Source of the DNA: Photobacterium leiognathi | GTDB lineage: Bacteria > Pseudomonadota > Gammaproteobacteria > Enterobacterales > Vibrionaceae | Length of the DNA: 64,000 bases | Reading direction: 5' to 3' | Assembly (NCBI RefSeq): GCF_030685535.1 | Contig: NZ_CP131601.1 | Span: 1,116,001 to 1,180,000 of the forward strand | Part shown: positions 1-10,600 of the stretch, one piece after another | Layout of the letters: each line of letters begins with the position of its first letter | Position numbering within the stretch: the first letter of the stretch is position 1 | The notes under the pieces: generated by a model | What the model was told of the DNA's origin: nothing | The model's database searches: none | What the model saw: only the letters and a program-made list of their open reading frames with translations | Made by a program: the position numbers and the translations under genes

Positions 1-1298
1 TTAATGATTGTATTGCTCGATATCGCTGGGTTACCTGCGATATCCATAGTTTCTGCGGTGATAGTGATATCGCCATCACTAAAATCACTAAGGTCGACAT
101 TCGCAATATTCCAACCGCCATTGGTCACAGTAGTTGTAAACGTTAAATTATTATTGCCTTGTCCAGAAACGGTAATGGTAACGGTTTGCCCATTTTCGAC
201 ATGATTAACAGTACCAAAAAGATTGGTACTTTTTACCGTTACGCTGTTTAGATAATTATCAGCAATTCCATCGTTATTACTATCAAAAGCGGCGGTGATC
301 TCGGCAAGGGTATCTTTGATTATTGTGTTGGTAGCTGATGCTGGATTGCCAGCTATATCGATTGTTTGAGCTACAATAGAGAGTTCACCTTCGGCTAACG
401 AGGACAGATCTGTGGCGCTAATGTTCCAAGTTCCATCAGTGTTAGTCGTTTCAAAGATGATGGTTTTACCTTGGCTATCGGTGACGGTAATCGTCACGGG
501 TTGGTTATTTTCAACAAAGGTGATATCACCTAATAAATCACTAACAACGATTTCAAATTGGTTGAGATAGTTATCACCTTTACCATCAAATTCAGCGGTA
601 ATTTCAGCGAGCGTGTCTTTAATAGTGTCATCTGTGGCATCAACAAAATTGCCATAGTAGTCAGTGACAGAGGCATAAACATCTAACTGACCTTCAGCGA
701 GTTCACTTAAATCTTGATCGTTAATGACCCATTTCTGATCTTTAACGACAGCACTTGTAGTAAATACTTTGCCATTTATATCAGTAATAGTTACAACAAC
801 AATACGTCCATTTTCAACATCAATGGCATCACCGAAGAGATCAACGGTAGGGACTTCAAAACGGTTTTCATAGCCGTCGCCACCATCAACAATGGTGACA
901 GTTAAAGCGGCAGAGTTCCTAAGTGGTAAAATATTATCGCCAATTTCATCACGTTGGTTTGGGTCTTGTGACGTCGTTGGGCGTGTGGTGAATCCTGCTT
1001 CAGGTAGGGTTTCAGCCAGTGTTGATTTGATTCGGGTAATAAAGGAAACGCCATCACTTGAATTAACATTCGATTCTGAGGTGTTTTGCGAGTGACGAGG
1101 GGCTGTGTCAGATTGTTTTAATGTAACAATATCATCTTCGTTATCAGGGGTATTTATAATATCACTGACTTGTACATTTTCGGAGATGAAAGGAATGGAA
1201 TCATCGATAACTTCTGATGAAGGAACCAGAACCCACTCACCATTTGCTGTTATTTTCCAGATAACGCCTTCAACAACTACATACATTACTGGCTTCAT
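1..1298 (-). CDS. Giant T1SS-type adhesin, N-terminal part (cut by window edge)
   Basis: Open reading frame on the minus strand from an ATG at 1298 to the window edge, about 432 codons, with no stop. The start reads MKPVMYVVVEGVIWKI, nearly the same as the complete adhesin upstream (start 11460). This N-terminal type is the retention module of LapA/BapA-like biofilm adhesins, which holds the protein in its outer-membrane exporter. Ig-like repeats of about 100 residues follow, each opening with IKDTLAEIT; two such starts are seen near residues 226 and 328. By analogy the missing C-terminus should carry RTX repeats and a secretion signal (inference). It lies downstream of its paralogue in the same orientation, but a 382-base gap with its own CRP-like box suggests separate transcription. 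Family assignment is firm; ligand and full length are unknown. Confidence 0.85.
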   Translation of the reverse strand, partial: MKPVMYVVVEGVIWKITANGEWVLVPSSEVIDDSIPFISENVQVSDIINTPDNEDDIVTLKQSDTAPRHSQNTSESNVNSSDGVSFITRIKSTLAETLPEAGFTTRPTTSQDPNQRDEIGDNILPLRNSAALTVTIVDGGDGYENRFEVPTVDLFGDAIDVENGRIVVVTITDINGKVFTTSAVVKDQKWVINDQDLSELAEGQLDVYASVTDYYGNFVDATDDTIKDTLAEITAEFDGKGDNYLNQFEIVVSDLLGDITFVENNQPVTITVTDSQGKTIIFETTNTDGTWNISATDLSSLAEGELSIVAQTIDIAGNPASATNTIIKDTLAEITAAFDSNNDGIADNYLNSVTVKSTNLFGTVNHVENGQTVTITVSGQGNNNLTFTTTVTNGGWNIANVDLSDFSDGDITITAETMDIAGNPAISSNTII

Positions 1299-1450
1299 CC
1301 TTGGCCCCTGCGTTTTATTATTTATTGTGGAAAAGTGTGGCGAGTGTTTGTTAAATCCAATGCACAATCTCGCAACAATAATTAATATTAGAGAGCAAAA
1401 GGATCGAAAAACATTATTTTTACAAAACCTACGGTGCGGACATTATTTTC

Positions 1451-1466
1451 TGTGATGCGGGTTACA
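1451..1466 (-). promoter_or_regulatory. CRP-like box upstream of the left adhesin
   Basis: On the plus strand the site reads TGTGATGCGGGTTACA, which fits TGTGA-N6-TCACA with one mismatch. It sits about 153 bases upstream of the adhesin ATG. The same box with the same flanks (AATTATGTA on one side, CATCACAGAAAA on the other, minus strand) occurs upstream of the paralogue at 11612-11627. CRP as the binder is inferred from the consensus. Confidence 0.5.
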
Positions 1467-1592
1467 TAATTGTTAATAAAAATGAGTGAATTATGACCAC
1501 TAAAATTGTGGTTATAACTAAAAATATTATTAACAATCAGTAGGATTTAGATATTTATATCTATAGCTACTTAAAGATATGTTTCAAAAGTT

Positions 1593-1623
1593 GCGTACTA
1601 CTATTGGGCTAATAGCAGTACGC
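1593..1623 (-). terminator. Hairpin downstream of the complete adhesin
   Basis: Inverted repeat with 13-bp arms (GCGTACTGCTATT on the minus strand) and a 5-base loop. The one irregular pair is G-U in minus-strand RNA but A-C in plus-strand RNA, so the stem is built for the minus transcript, the direction of the adhesin ending at 1681. No clear T-run follows, so intrinsic termination is uncertain; it could stabilise the mRNA 3' end. A near-identical hairpin occurs at 11733-11762. Confidence 0.5.
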
Positions 1624-1680
1624 AAGGTGAGTTAGTTTCAACGTCTTAAGTTGATAGCGTCGGATGCCTAAAGAGAGTCA

Positions 1681-4600
1681 TTATCCAGCGAGTAAATTAT
1701 TATCATATATCATTTTTTGTAGGATCTCTGCTTCCGTTGCAAAGCTTGTGTCAGCGCCATAAAGCGCATCTTTGTTTACGTTTTCTAACGTTATCGCTTG
1801 GGTAACATCCTCGCCGTTATCTTTTATATGTAATGTCACAGAACCATCATTTTCAGTGATATCAATATAGTTATCAGCAGATATTCCATCTGTAACATTG
1901 TTTAAAATCGCGCGTAAATCGATATTGTCGCTATTAGCTGTGACATCGAAATCTACAATGGTATCTTGTGCCGGATCAGAGCTTGTTCCTTGATCTTCTG
2001 CTTTGAATACAAAGCGATCATTGCCGCCACCGCCCGTCATGTTATCGTTATTGGCAGTACCAATGATCACATCATCATTTGCAGTGCCGATAAGCGAATT
2101 ATCATTTTTATCAGTGATGCTAACGTCGATGGTTTGCGTAATCCCCGTAGCCGTTTGTCCATCGATAGTTGAAATTGGCTCAATAGAAAGAGAGAAATCT
2201 TGCTCGCTATTGGCTGTCATCGTCAGATCGGCAATATCGTCAAATGCAACTTCCCAACCATCTCCTTTCACTTGACCTGCTGAGAATACGTAATCACTAG
2301 GGTAACCTGTGATAATTATACTGCCTTGCTCATTAGGCGCAGGATTAAACATTGATAGCTCAAGGTTTAGCGCAATCGTCGTTTCGGTTTTAGCTATAAC
2401 GCTGTTGTACTCAAGATTAAGCTCTGGCGCATCGGGCATAGGCTCCAGAGTCAAACAGATATTCTTTTCAACAGGTTGACCATAATGCGTAGTTTCTGAG
2501 CCTAAGATAGTGTCGGTATCAATACTGCTGGCTTTGAGTGTGATATTAATGTCACCAAAAGCATCACCGCTAAATAGGGTTAATTGGTCTAAGGTACTGC
2601 TATTTACTATTGCAGTCGCAAGCCATATATCACCATTTTTAATGATACTTATCTCTTGATCACCGATTTGAATTTTATCTAAGCCTGCTAATTGAGTTTG
2701 GTCAGCCGCACTAAAGATCACTTCTAATAATAATGTTTCATTACTATTGGTTTCGGAACTCTCAATATCGACTGGAATCGTGAAGCTTTTACCTTCATCG
2801 CCCGATAGGCTCTCTGGCACACCAACAAATTGAATATCGTCACCAATAGGATTGACGCCAATAACAACCTCAGAGGTTGATGTTATTATTTCCGTTGTAC
2901 CTATTTCGTTAGTGATCGCATCCAACTTCAATGTGATATCACCACTGAAATCTGTTGGTGGACGAATATAGATACTATCGGCTTGCGCAATATCAAAGCT
3001 CCATGATTTTCCGGTATTCGGTAATTGGATAAAGGTAGTGCCACCGTCGGGTGAATAGAACATCACTGCACCATCAGGAACACCGGATAGATTCAGTGAA
3101 ATAGTTTCAGAGCCATCATCATCGTATAAGATGGCTCCTAGTCCAACGATATGAATGTAGCCATCTTCATCACCTTGTTCGGTGATGGTATCCGGCATGG
3201 TGGCGATATCAGTCACAGGCTCAACGTTAATAATTACAGAAGAGGTTTTGGTCTGAGTATCCGTTTGCGATGATGAATCAGATTGATCTGTGATGTTGGT
3301 TTCAACTTTGATAGTTAAATCGCCGCTGTAGTTATGAGGTGGCTTTAAAAGCAATTCGTCTAAGCGACTTGGATCCAGTACTTGCCAACTATCATCGGGA
3401 TTCTGGGTCACTATCGCTGAATCGCCAATTAATTCACCACCAGGTTCTAAGGTGATTGTCATCCAGTTGGTGGTTTCTTTACCTGTCGCAGAAGTACCTT
3501 CACCCGTGATGGTTTGTCCGTTACTTACGCTATCACCTAACAGCACCGTTAAGTTAATTGCGGTTGCGGTATCTTCCAAAACACTCGTGATATTTGTTGT
3601 TGTAATGATGTCATCAACGACCGGAACAACGTCAATTTTGATGTGTTGTGTGGTGGTTGATTTTGTACCATTACAGGTCGATGTTTGAGTGATAGTGATC
3701 GGAATATCTAAAGATCCAGCCCAAGCTTCATTTAATCCAATGAATGTCATATTGGAAAGACCATTTTCTGTGATGGTGTAGCCAATAATTTCACCCGCAT
3801 CGTTATATTCGGTAATGATACCAACACCTGTAATTTCAACATTGTCAGGTAAATCATTAACGTCAATAAAAAAGGAGAGGGCGATTTCTGGGTTATTATC
3901 AATATCGCCATTTAGTAGACCTGATAAATTAATATCTTCGCCTTCTTTAGCAATAATCACATCACCTTGAATTTTATCTGGCGCTTCGGTCGGAGGACAT
4001 GAGCCTCCGCCTCCCGTTTTACCTGTGATCTGGATCTGAACAGGAGTTTTTAAAAAGCGAGAATCGTTGCCGTCAACCACACGGGCTTTAACCACAAGAT
4101 CAATCACTTCTGTATTAAAGCTAGCGCTCACGGTTGCTCCAGCTAAGAGATCTTGCATCGCTTCTTTAATGCTATCGCTGGTGAGGCCTGTAGCTGGAAT
4201 AATCCAATTACCGCTACCGTCAATATTGGCACCGTTAGGATGATCGATGATGAGGTTAATGCCAACAGGTACTTCGATCACGATGTAATCTAGGTACTCT
4301 GAGCCATCCAGATCTTCATCAATAAAGTGAACCGCATTGGTTAAATTAATAGGGCTACCATCGGTACTACTTAGTAGATCTGTTGTAGATTCTAAGCGTG
4401 TATCGGTTTCAACGACCCCAGCAACATCAACTTGGATAGTTGCATTGATGTTTTTACTTGCTGTTTGTCCGGAAGTTGATGTATCCGTTACTTCATAACT
4501 AATAGCGATATCAAAAATGCCACTGAGATCTTCATCAGCAAGAATTGTCACGCGACCACTGTTAATAAATTCAGTCCATGATTGGTTGCCTTTATAGTTA

Positions 4601-7600
4601 GCAAGATCGAGCCCATTAACAGGAATAACAACTTCTACATTATCAATAAATAGGGTTAACCCATCAGGTACATTAGTGATTTTATAACCTGTCAGCTTTT
4701 CACTGTTGTCGCTATCTTTGTTGATGGTCGGCTCAACTAAGAATGAGATATGTTGATCTTCAAAACCTGTGCTTTGCAATAAAGCACCATCTTGCTCATC
4801 AACAACGGGTAACACTTCAATATCTACCTTGTAGTTAAATTCACCACTCGCACCGTCAGGCTCGGTAGAAATTACATTAACATCAAATGTTAAGTTGCCA
4901 CTTATGTCTTTAGGTGTGGATAAATAAGTCGATGTTAATTGATCGGATGTGATCCGATAGATCAACCCCGTTGAAGCGTCCTTACCGACAATTTCAAGGT
5001 TTAAAGGATTACCATTAATATCGATAAATTTCACACCATCAGGCAAGTTGGTGATTAAGATGGTTATCTCTTCTGATTTATCGTTATCACTGGTGGTAAT
5101 TAAAAAATCGAGCGGTAGTGGCTGATCTTCATAAAAACCATTAATGCCTTTAATAGTGCCTTTAACCCCAGTGGTGTTATCTGTACTGCTGGCAATGTAT
5201 TGCCAATGTCCATTGCCGCCGTCTGTAATATCTGGGCGGTCAATGGTGCCTTTTAAGTTAATAGAAATAGTCTTGGTCGCACTCTCTGAACTGGTAGGGT
5301 AGAGCCCGTTAATAGCGGCTTCAGTAGATATAGCAGTTACTTCAATCGTGAGTTTTTCAGTGTGTGAACTGATATCAGCTTTTGGATGAAGCTGTGCTTG
5401 ACCATTTTCAATATACTCTGCACTCACAATATAGATGCCAGAACCGGCAGGCTCTTCTACCGCATCGCCACCTTTAATTGACCAACCATTTTGCACTTTA
5501 ATTCGGTAACTTAGGCTTTCTGAACCATCGTTATCGGCTAATTTACCAATAATGGCCTTACTTAGATCAATAGGCTGATCTTCATGACCTTTAAGGTTTT
5601 TAACCGAGAGTTTTGGCTCATCAGCTTCAGGAATAATATTTACTGTGATAAGACGTTGCGATTCTTCTGTTTGATCGTTCGTTTTATCAATAAATTCATT
5701 AGCTTTTTCGGTAGTGATTGCAGTAATGGTAAAGGTAAATGTGCCTGCTGAGTGTTTATCAGAAAATATCTTCACATCATTGATTTGATTAGCAGAAATG
5801 ATTTCACCGTCGCTAATTATGGTGTTACTCAGTTTGAGTGTAATGCCGTCTGGGATCCCTGAAATACGGTATTTAAGGGTTTCTGAACCATCGGTGTCTT
5901 GTAGATCTGCTGCAACATTTAGTTGAATGCCATTACTATCATCTTCAACTGCGGTGTATTCATAATCTTTAGCCTCGTCCCAAATCGCAGCGTCAGCATC
6001 AGGCAACACCTTGATAGTGAGATCTTTGGTGAGTGTTTTATCTTGGTTATTCGTTGATATCGTCGCTGTTATTTCAAGTACAACCATATCTTGTTGATTA
6101 ACCGCAGTATCAGATGCAGGTTTATACGTCAGCTCACCGTTTGGCTTGAAGAAATCACCTTCACTAATAAAATCGCTAAGGGTAATTACGCCATTTGTTG
6201 CCGTTAGCAAATGGTAATCTAAATACAGCTGTCCACCCGCTAATGAGCTTTCACTGATTGTGATAGTGCTAAGCGATTCATTCTGGTCAATGTCGCCAAG
6301 GAATACTTGAATAGTGAGTGGGTTACTTATGCTGTCTTCAAGGATCTGCTCTGCATTAACCTCAATACGACCAGGATCATCTGAAAATGATAGTTTCTTG
6401 GTTCTTACCGCAGTGTCACCATCGCTGTCTTTAATGGTGTAGCTGAACTCATCACTGATCTCGCCACTACTTTCATCCGTTGCAATGGTGTTAATAACAA
6501 CAGTACCATCAGCATTGACTGTAATGGTTCCATATTTAGTGTGTGGGTCGGTTTGAGTATTAATTAAATCAATTGGGTTACCGTCTGCTGGGTATTCTTT
6601 GCCACGATAGTTGATACTGACGACCTCACCACCATCAGCACCAGTAACGTCTCTAGATAATAGGCGTAGTGTCTTATCAACACCTTCAACAACAGCAAGC
6701 TCTTCATCACTACCAGCAGCAGGGATATCGTCAGTAACTGTTACTTCAAATGGTGTAGTGGCTGATTTATCACTGTCTCTGTCTGTGGCAATGGCGCCAA
6801 ACTCTAAATTAAGCACGCCTTGACTTGATGATGACGGGCGATCGATTGCTTCGAAAAGATCAAATTGCACGGTACCATCTAGATTGACTTTAATACGGAA
6901 AATATTATTACCGTTTGCCGTTGCGTTATACCAACCGTTCGTATCTGCTGCGCTAAGTGTGATGTTTTCACCACCACTGGTATAGTTTTGACTATTGAAC
7001 TGCGCAATATCTAGATGCACTGAAGCAAGCTCATCACTGCTTTGGTTAAAGCTGAGTGTTGGTGCTGAAGTGGTTGACGCATCAGCGGCTAAATTATCAT
7101 CCAGTAAGTCATTTTCGTGAACGTTAAGGTTGCTGTTGGCGGTAATACTAGGCACTAAGCCATCTAAAATACTCACCGTTACATTTGATGTGCTCGAGCT
7201 GCCATCACTGTCTTTCGCTTCAACGGGCAGTAATAAATTAAGTTCGGTATCGTTACTATTGGTATGGTCGATAGACTCATTAAGCGTCACTGTGATTGTT
7301 GCATTTGCTGCACTACCCGATGGAACTGCACCAATATTTGATAAATGGACAGAAAAGATCACTGTGCCATCAGGTAATGATGCGTTATAGGTGTTACTGC
7401 CATCAAATTGCCAAGTTAATACTTGTCCTTGGTAGGTGATGTTATTGCCATCACTGCTTTTCACCGTACCCGATAAAACAAGATTTAAATCGACGATAGG
7501 ATCTTGCCCTGCGGTTACTGTGATTGTGGCGTCTGCTTGGTTTGAACTACCTGCTGGTGAAGAAGCACTAATCGGCGTTTCTGATATTTCTATTGGCGTT

Positions 7601-10600
7601 GTATTAATAACAGGGGCACTACCATCAACAATGACAACATCGATAGCAGTTTGGTTAATATCTCCGTCGTTATCTTTAATAAAGACCGGAATAGAAATAA
7701 TTAATTCATCATTTACGTTGGTTTGATCCAGTGCCTGATGCAGGGTAAAAACATAGTCAACGGTTGAGTTCGCTTCTGCATCTGGGCGAGAAGATAAGCT
7801 TATTTCAAAGACTTTACCTGAGCTTGTCCATGCTTCAATGGTTTGATTATCATCAGAGATCACATAAGAAATCGTCTCTCCACCACTGGTTAAACCAGTT
7901 GGTAGTTGGCTTAAATCAAAATACAGCGGACTTTGCTCTGTAGTGCCATTTAAACCATCACTGCCAATGGTGACGGTGATCGTGCCTGTTTGTTGCAATG
8001 ATTGATTGGGTTGATTTGACGGATTGGATAGATCCGTTTCTTTAAACTCTAATTGCCCAGATGCGGCTAATACTGGATTCGCGCCATCTTCGATAACCCA
8101 ATCAAATTTCCCTGTTGGGGTAGCGGTACCATCACTGTCAATTGCATCAATAAACAGAGATAGGGTGATAGCATCAGCTAAACCTTGTTGATTGAGAGGA
8201 AAGTGTTGTACAAGGGTGACAGTACCCGTCGCGTTATCGCCTGAAGCGGTTGCCGATAAACTCAAGGTAAAAATAGTGTCGCTACCCGCTTTAGCGGTGA
8301 TTGTTTTACCATCGGAGCTGACGGTGTAACTAAGCGGTGATGTTGAAATACCTGAATATAAATTTAGAGCTTCAAGCGCCGTTATTGTCTGGGGATTGAA
8401 TGTTAGGCCACTTGGATCAGGATTATCTGATCCAGCCTGTACAGTAAACTCACCCTTGTAGGTAGCGCTTCCTGTGGTAATTACACTTTCAACCGCCTGT
8501 GTATTTCCATCGAGTATGACATTGGCAAGACCATCTTTGATTGAAACCGTAAGGCTTGCATTTTTCTCGTATTGATCTTTATCTGAAGCAACGTAATCAA
8601 TAACAAGGTTTATATCACCTTGGCTATGACTAAGATTGCGATTGGCGGTAAATGTCCATTCGCCATCACTATTTATGGTGAACTTTCCTTCAGGAAGCTC
8701 AAAGGTAACCGATGTGTTATTCAGTGCCTTTGTCTCTCCATTAATGGTGATACTTTTAACGAAAAGAGAAGCATCCACATCATTGGTTAGTACATTACCT
8801 GTAACAATATCGCCTTCAATAACTTCACTTGTATCATCGACAACCTCAGGTGCGGCATCTTGAATATTGATCTCGATTGGCACGATGACAATTTCACTTG
8901 TACCATCATTATCCGTTTGAATACCGTTAATGAAGATCAATGTTTCAGTATTAGGGTTGCTTGGGGAGTGATCAATTGCAGCACTTAATGTTGTTTTTAC
9001 TGTTTGAGTGCTAGGGTCAATAACTGCAGTGAGTACTGTTGTGGTGGCTGTTTGTACAGTTAGCGTTAAACCATCAGCAGAAATAGTAACGGTAACGTCT
9101 TTACCATTAGAAGTTAACTGCTCTAAAGCGCACTGCGCTGCGTTAAAAGTAAATTCGGCGAACTCAATATTAATCGTTGAGCTTGATTCAATTGAAGATT
9201 CCGTTTCTAGCTCTTTTTCAGAGAAAGTCATATCGCTTGAGCTCGCGAATGTGGGCATATCGTCACTAGCAGTATTACCTGCAGCGTCTGTAACTGTGGC
9301 GATCATCTGCCAGGTTTGCTGTGGATCTAATTGAGACAATTCAATGTATTCTATACGCCAATTACCTGAGCTATCTACTGATGTTGTCAGAGATATAGTA
9401 TCTACTCCGTCACTAAAGGTAACTGTTATCTTATCGCCAGCTTGGGTACCCGTTGTTGAACCTTGTAGGTAAGGTACTTGACCATTTTTTAATGCCGAAA
9501 CATTTAAGCCACCTGGTTGGTAACTGTCTGTATCAATATCAATGGTGAGTACTGATGTATCTTTGATGATGGTATTGCTTGTTTCTTTGGTGTTGCCCGC
9601 AATATCAATAACTTCAGCAGTAACGGTTAACTCGCCCTCAGCAAGCGCAGATAAATCAATATCATCAATTTGCCATGAGCCATTGATAACTGAAGTGGTA
9701 AGGGTGATAGTTTTACCATTGTTATCTGTTACTTTTACTGTGACTGGTTGATTATCTTCAACAAAATCAACATCACCAAACAGGGTGGTTTTAGCGTCGA
9801 TTTCGGATTTATTTAAAAAGCTATCACCATTAGCTTCAAAGTTCGCTGTAATTTCAGCAAGGGTATCTTTGGTAATGGTATCAGTGGCCGATGTTGTATT
9901 GCCTGCAATATCGTTAGCTGTGGTCGTAACGGTGAGTTGACCTTCAGCGAGCGTTGTTAGATCCGCGTCATTCACAGTCCATTGACCGTTATTTACCGTG
10001 GTAGTGTAAATTTTCTCAGCACCGCTGCTATCTGCGATGGTAATAGTTACGGTTTGCCCGTCTGCTATATTTTCAACAGTGCCAAATAAATCGGTTATGG
10101 GCGTTTCAACGATGTTGAGATATTCATCGCCTTTACCATCAAAGCGGGTTGTAATATTTGCCATAGTATCTTTGATGATAGTGTTGGTAGCAGAAGCTGG
10201 GTTGCCAGCAATATCGCTAGTTTCAGCCAGAACGGTAAGCTCACCTTCTGCCAAGTCGGTTAAGTTGGCATTGTTAACTGCCCATTTACCTGCGTTGATA
10301 GTACTTTCAAAGGTTTTCTCTAAGCCTTGGCTGTCAGTGACGGTAATAGTTACAGTTTGTCCATCTTCAATATTCGTGATACTGCCAAACAGCTGAGTTC
10401 TTGATGCTTCGGCTTGATTGAGAAAGCGATCACTGTTGCCTTCAAAATTCGCCGTAATGGTGGCTAATGTATCTTTTATAATAGTACTGGTGGCTGAAGC
10501 AGGATTACCAGCAATATCGACGGTTTCTGCTAGAACAGTGAGTTCACCTTCAGCAAGAGAAGAAAGATCAGCATCATTAATTTGCCAAGCAGCACCATCA

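Larger units (their letters stand above)
1299..1680. other. Intergenic region between the two adhesin genes
   Basis: AT-rich gap of 382 bases. It holds the upstream region of the left adhesin, including a CRP-like box at 1451-1466 and a stretch (about 1411-1480) resembling the upstream region of the other adhesin. It also holds the hairpin at 1593-1623 downstream of the complete adhesin. No credible gene is seen in it. Confidence 0.7.

Noticed and set aside
1105..1455. Open frame on the plus strand over the adhesin start
   Set aside because: It runs antisense to the adhesin and its upstream region, with no ribosome site and no recognisable sequence. Other plus-strand frames up to 10.7 kb are likewise shadows of the repeat coding.
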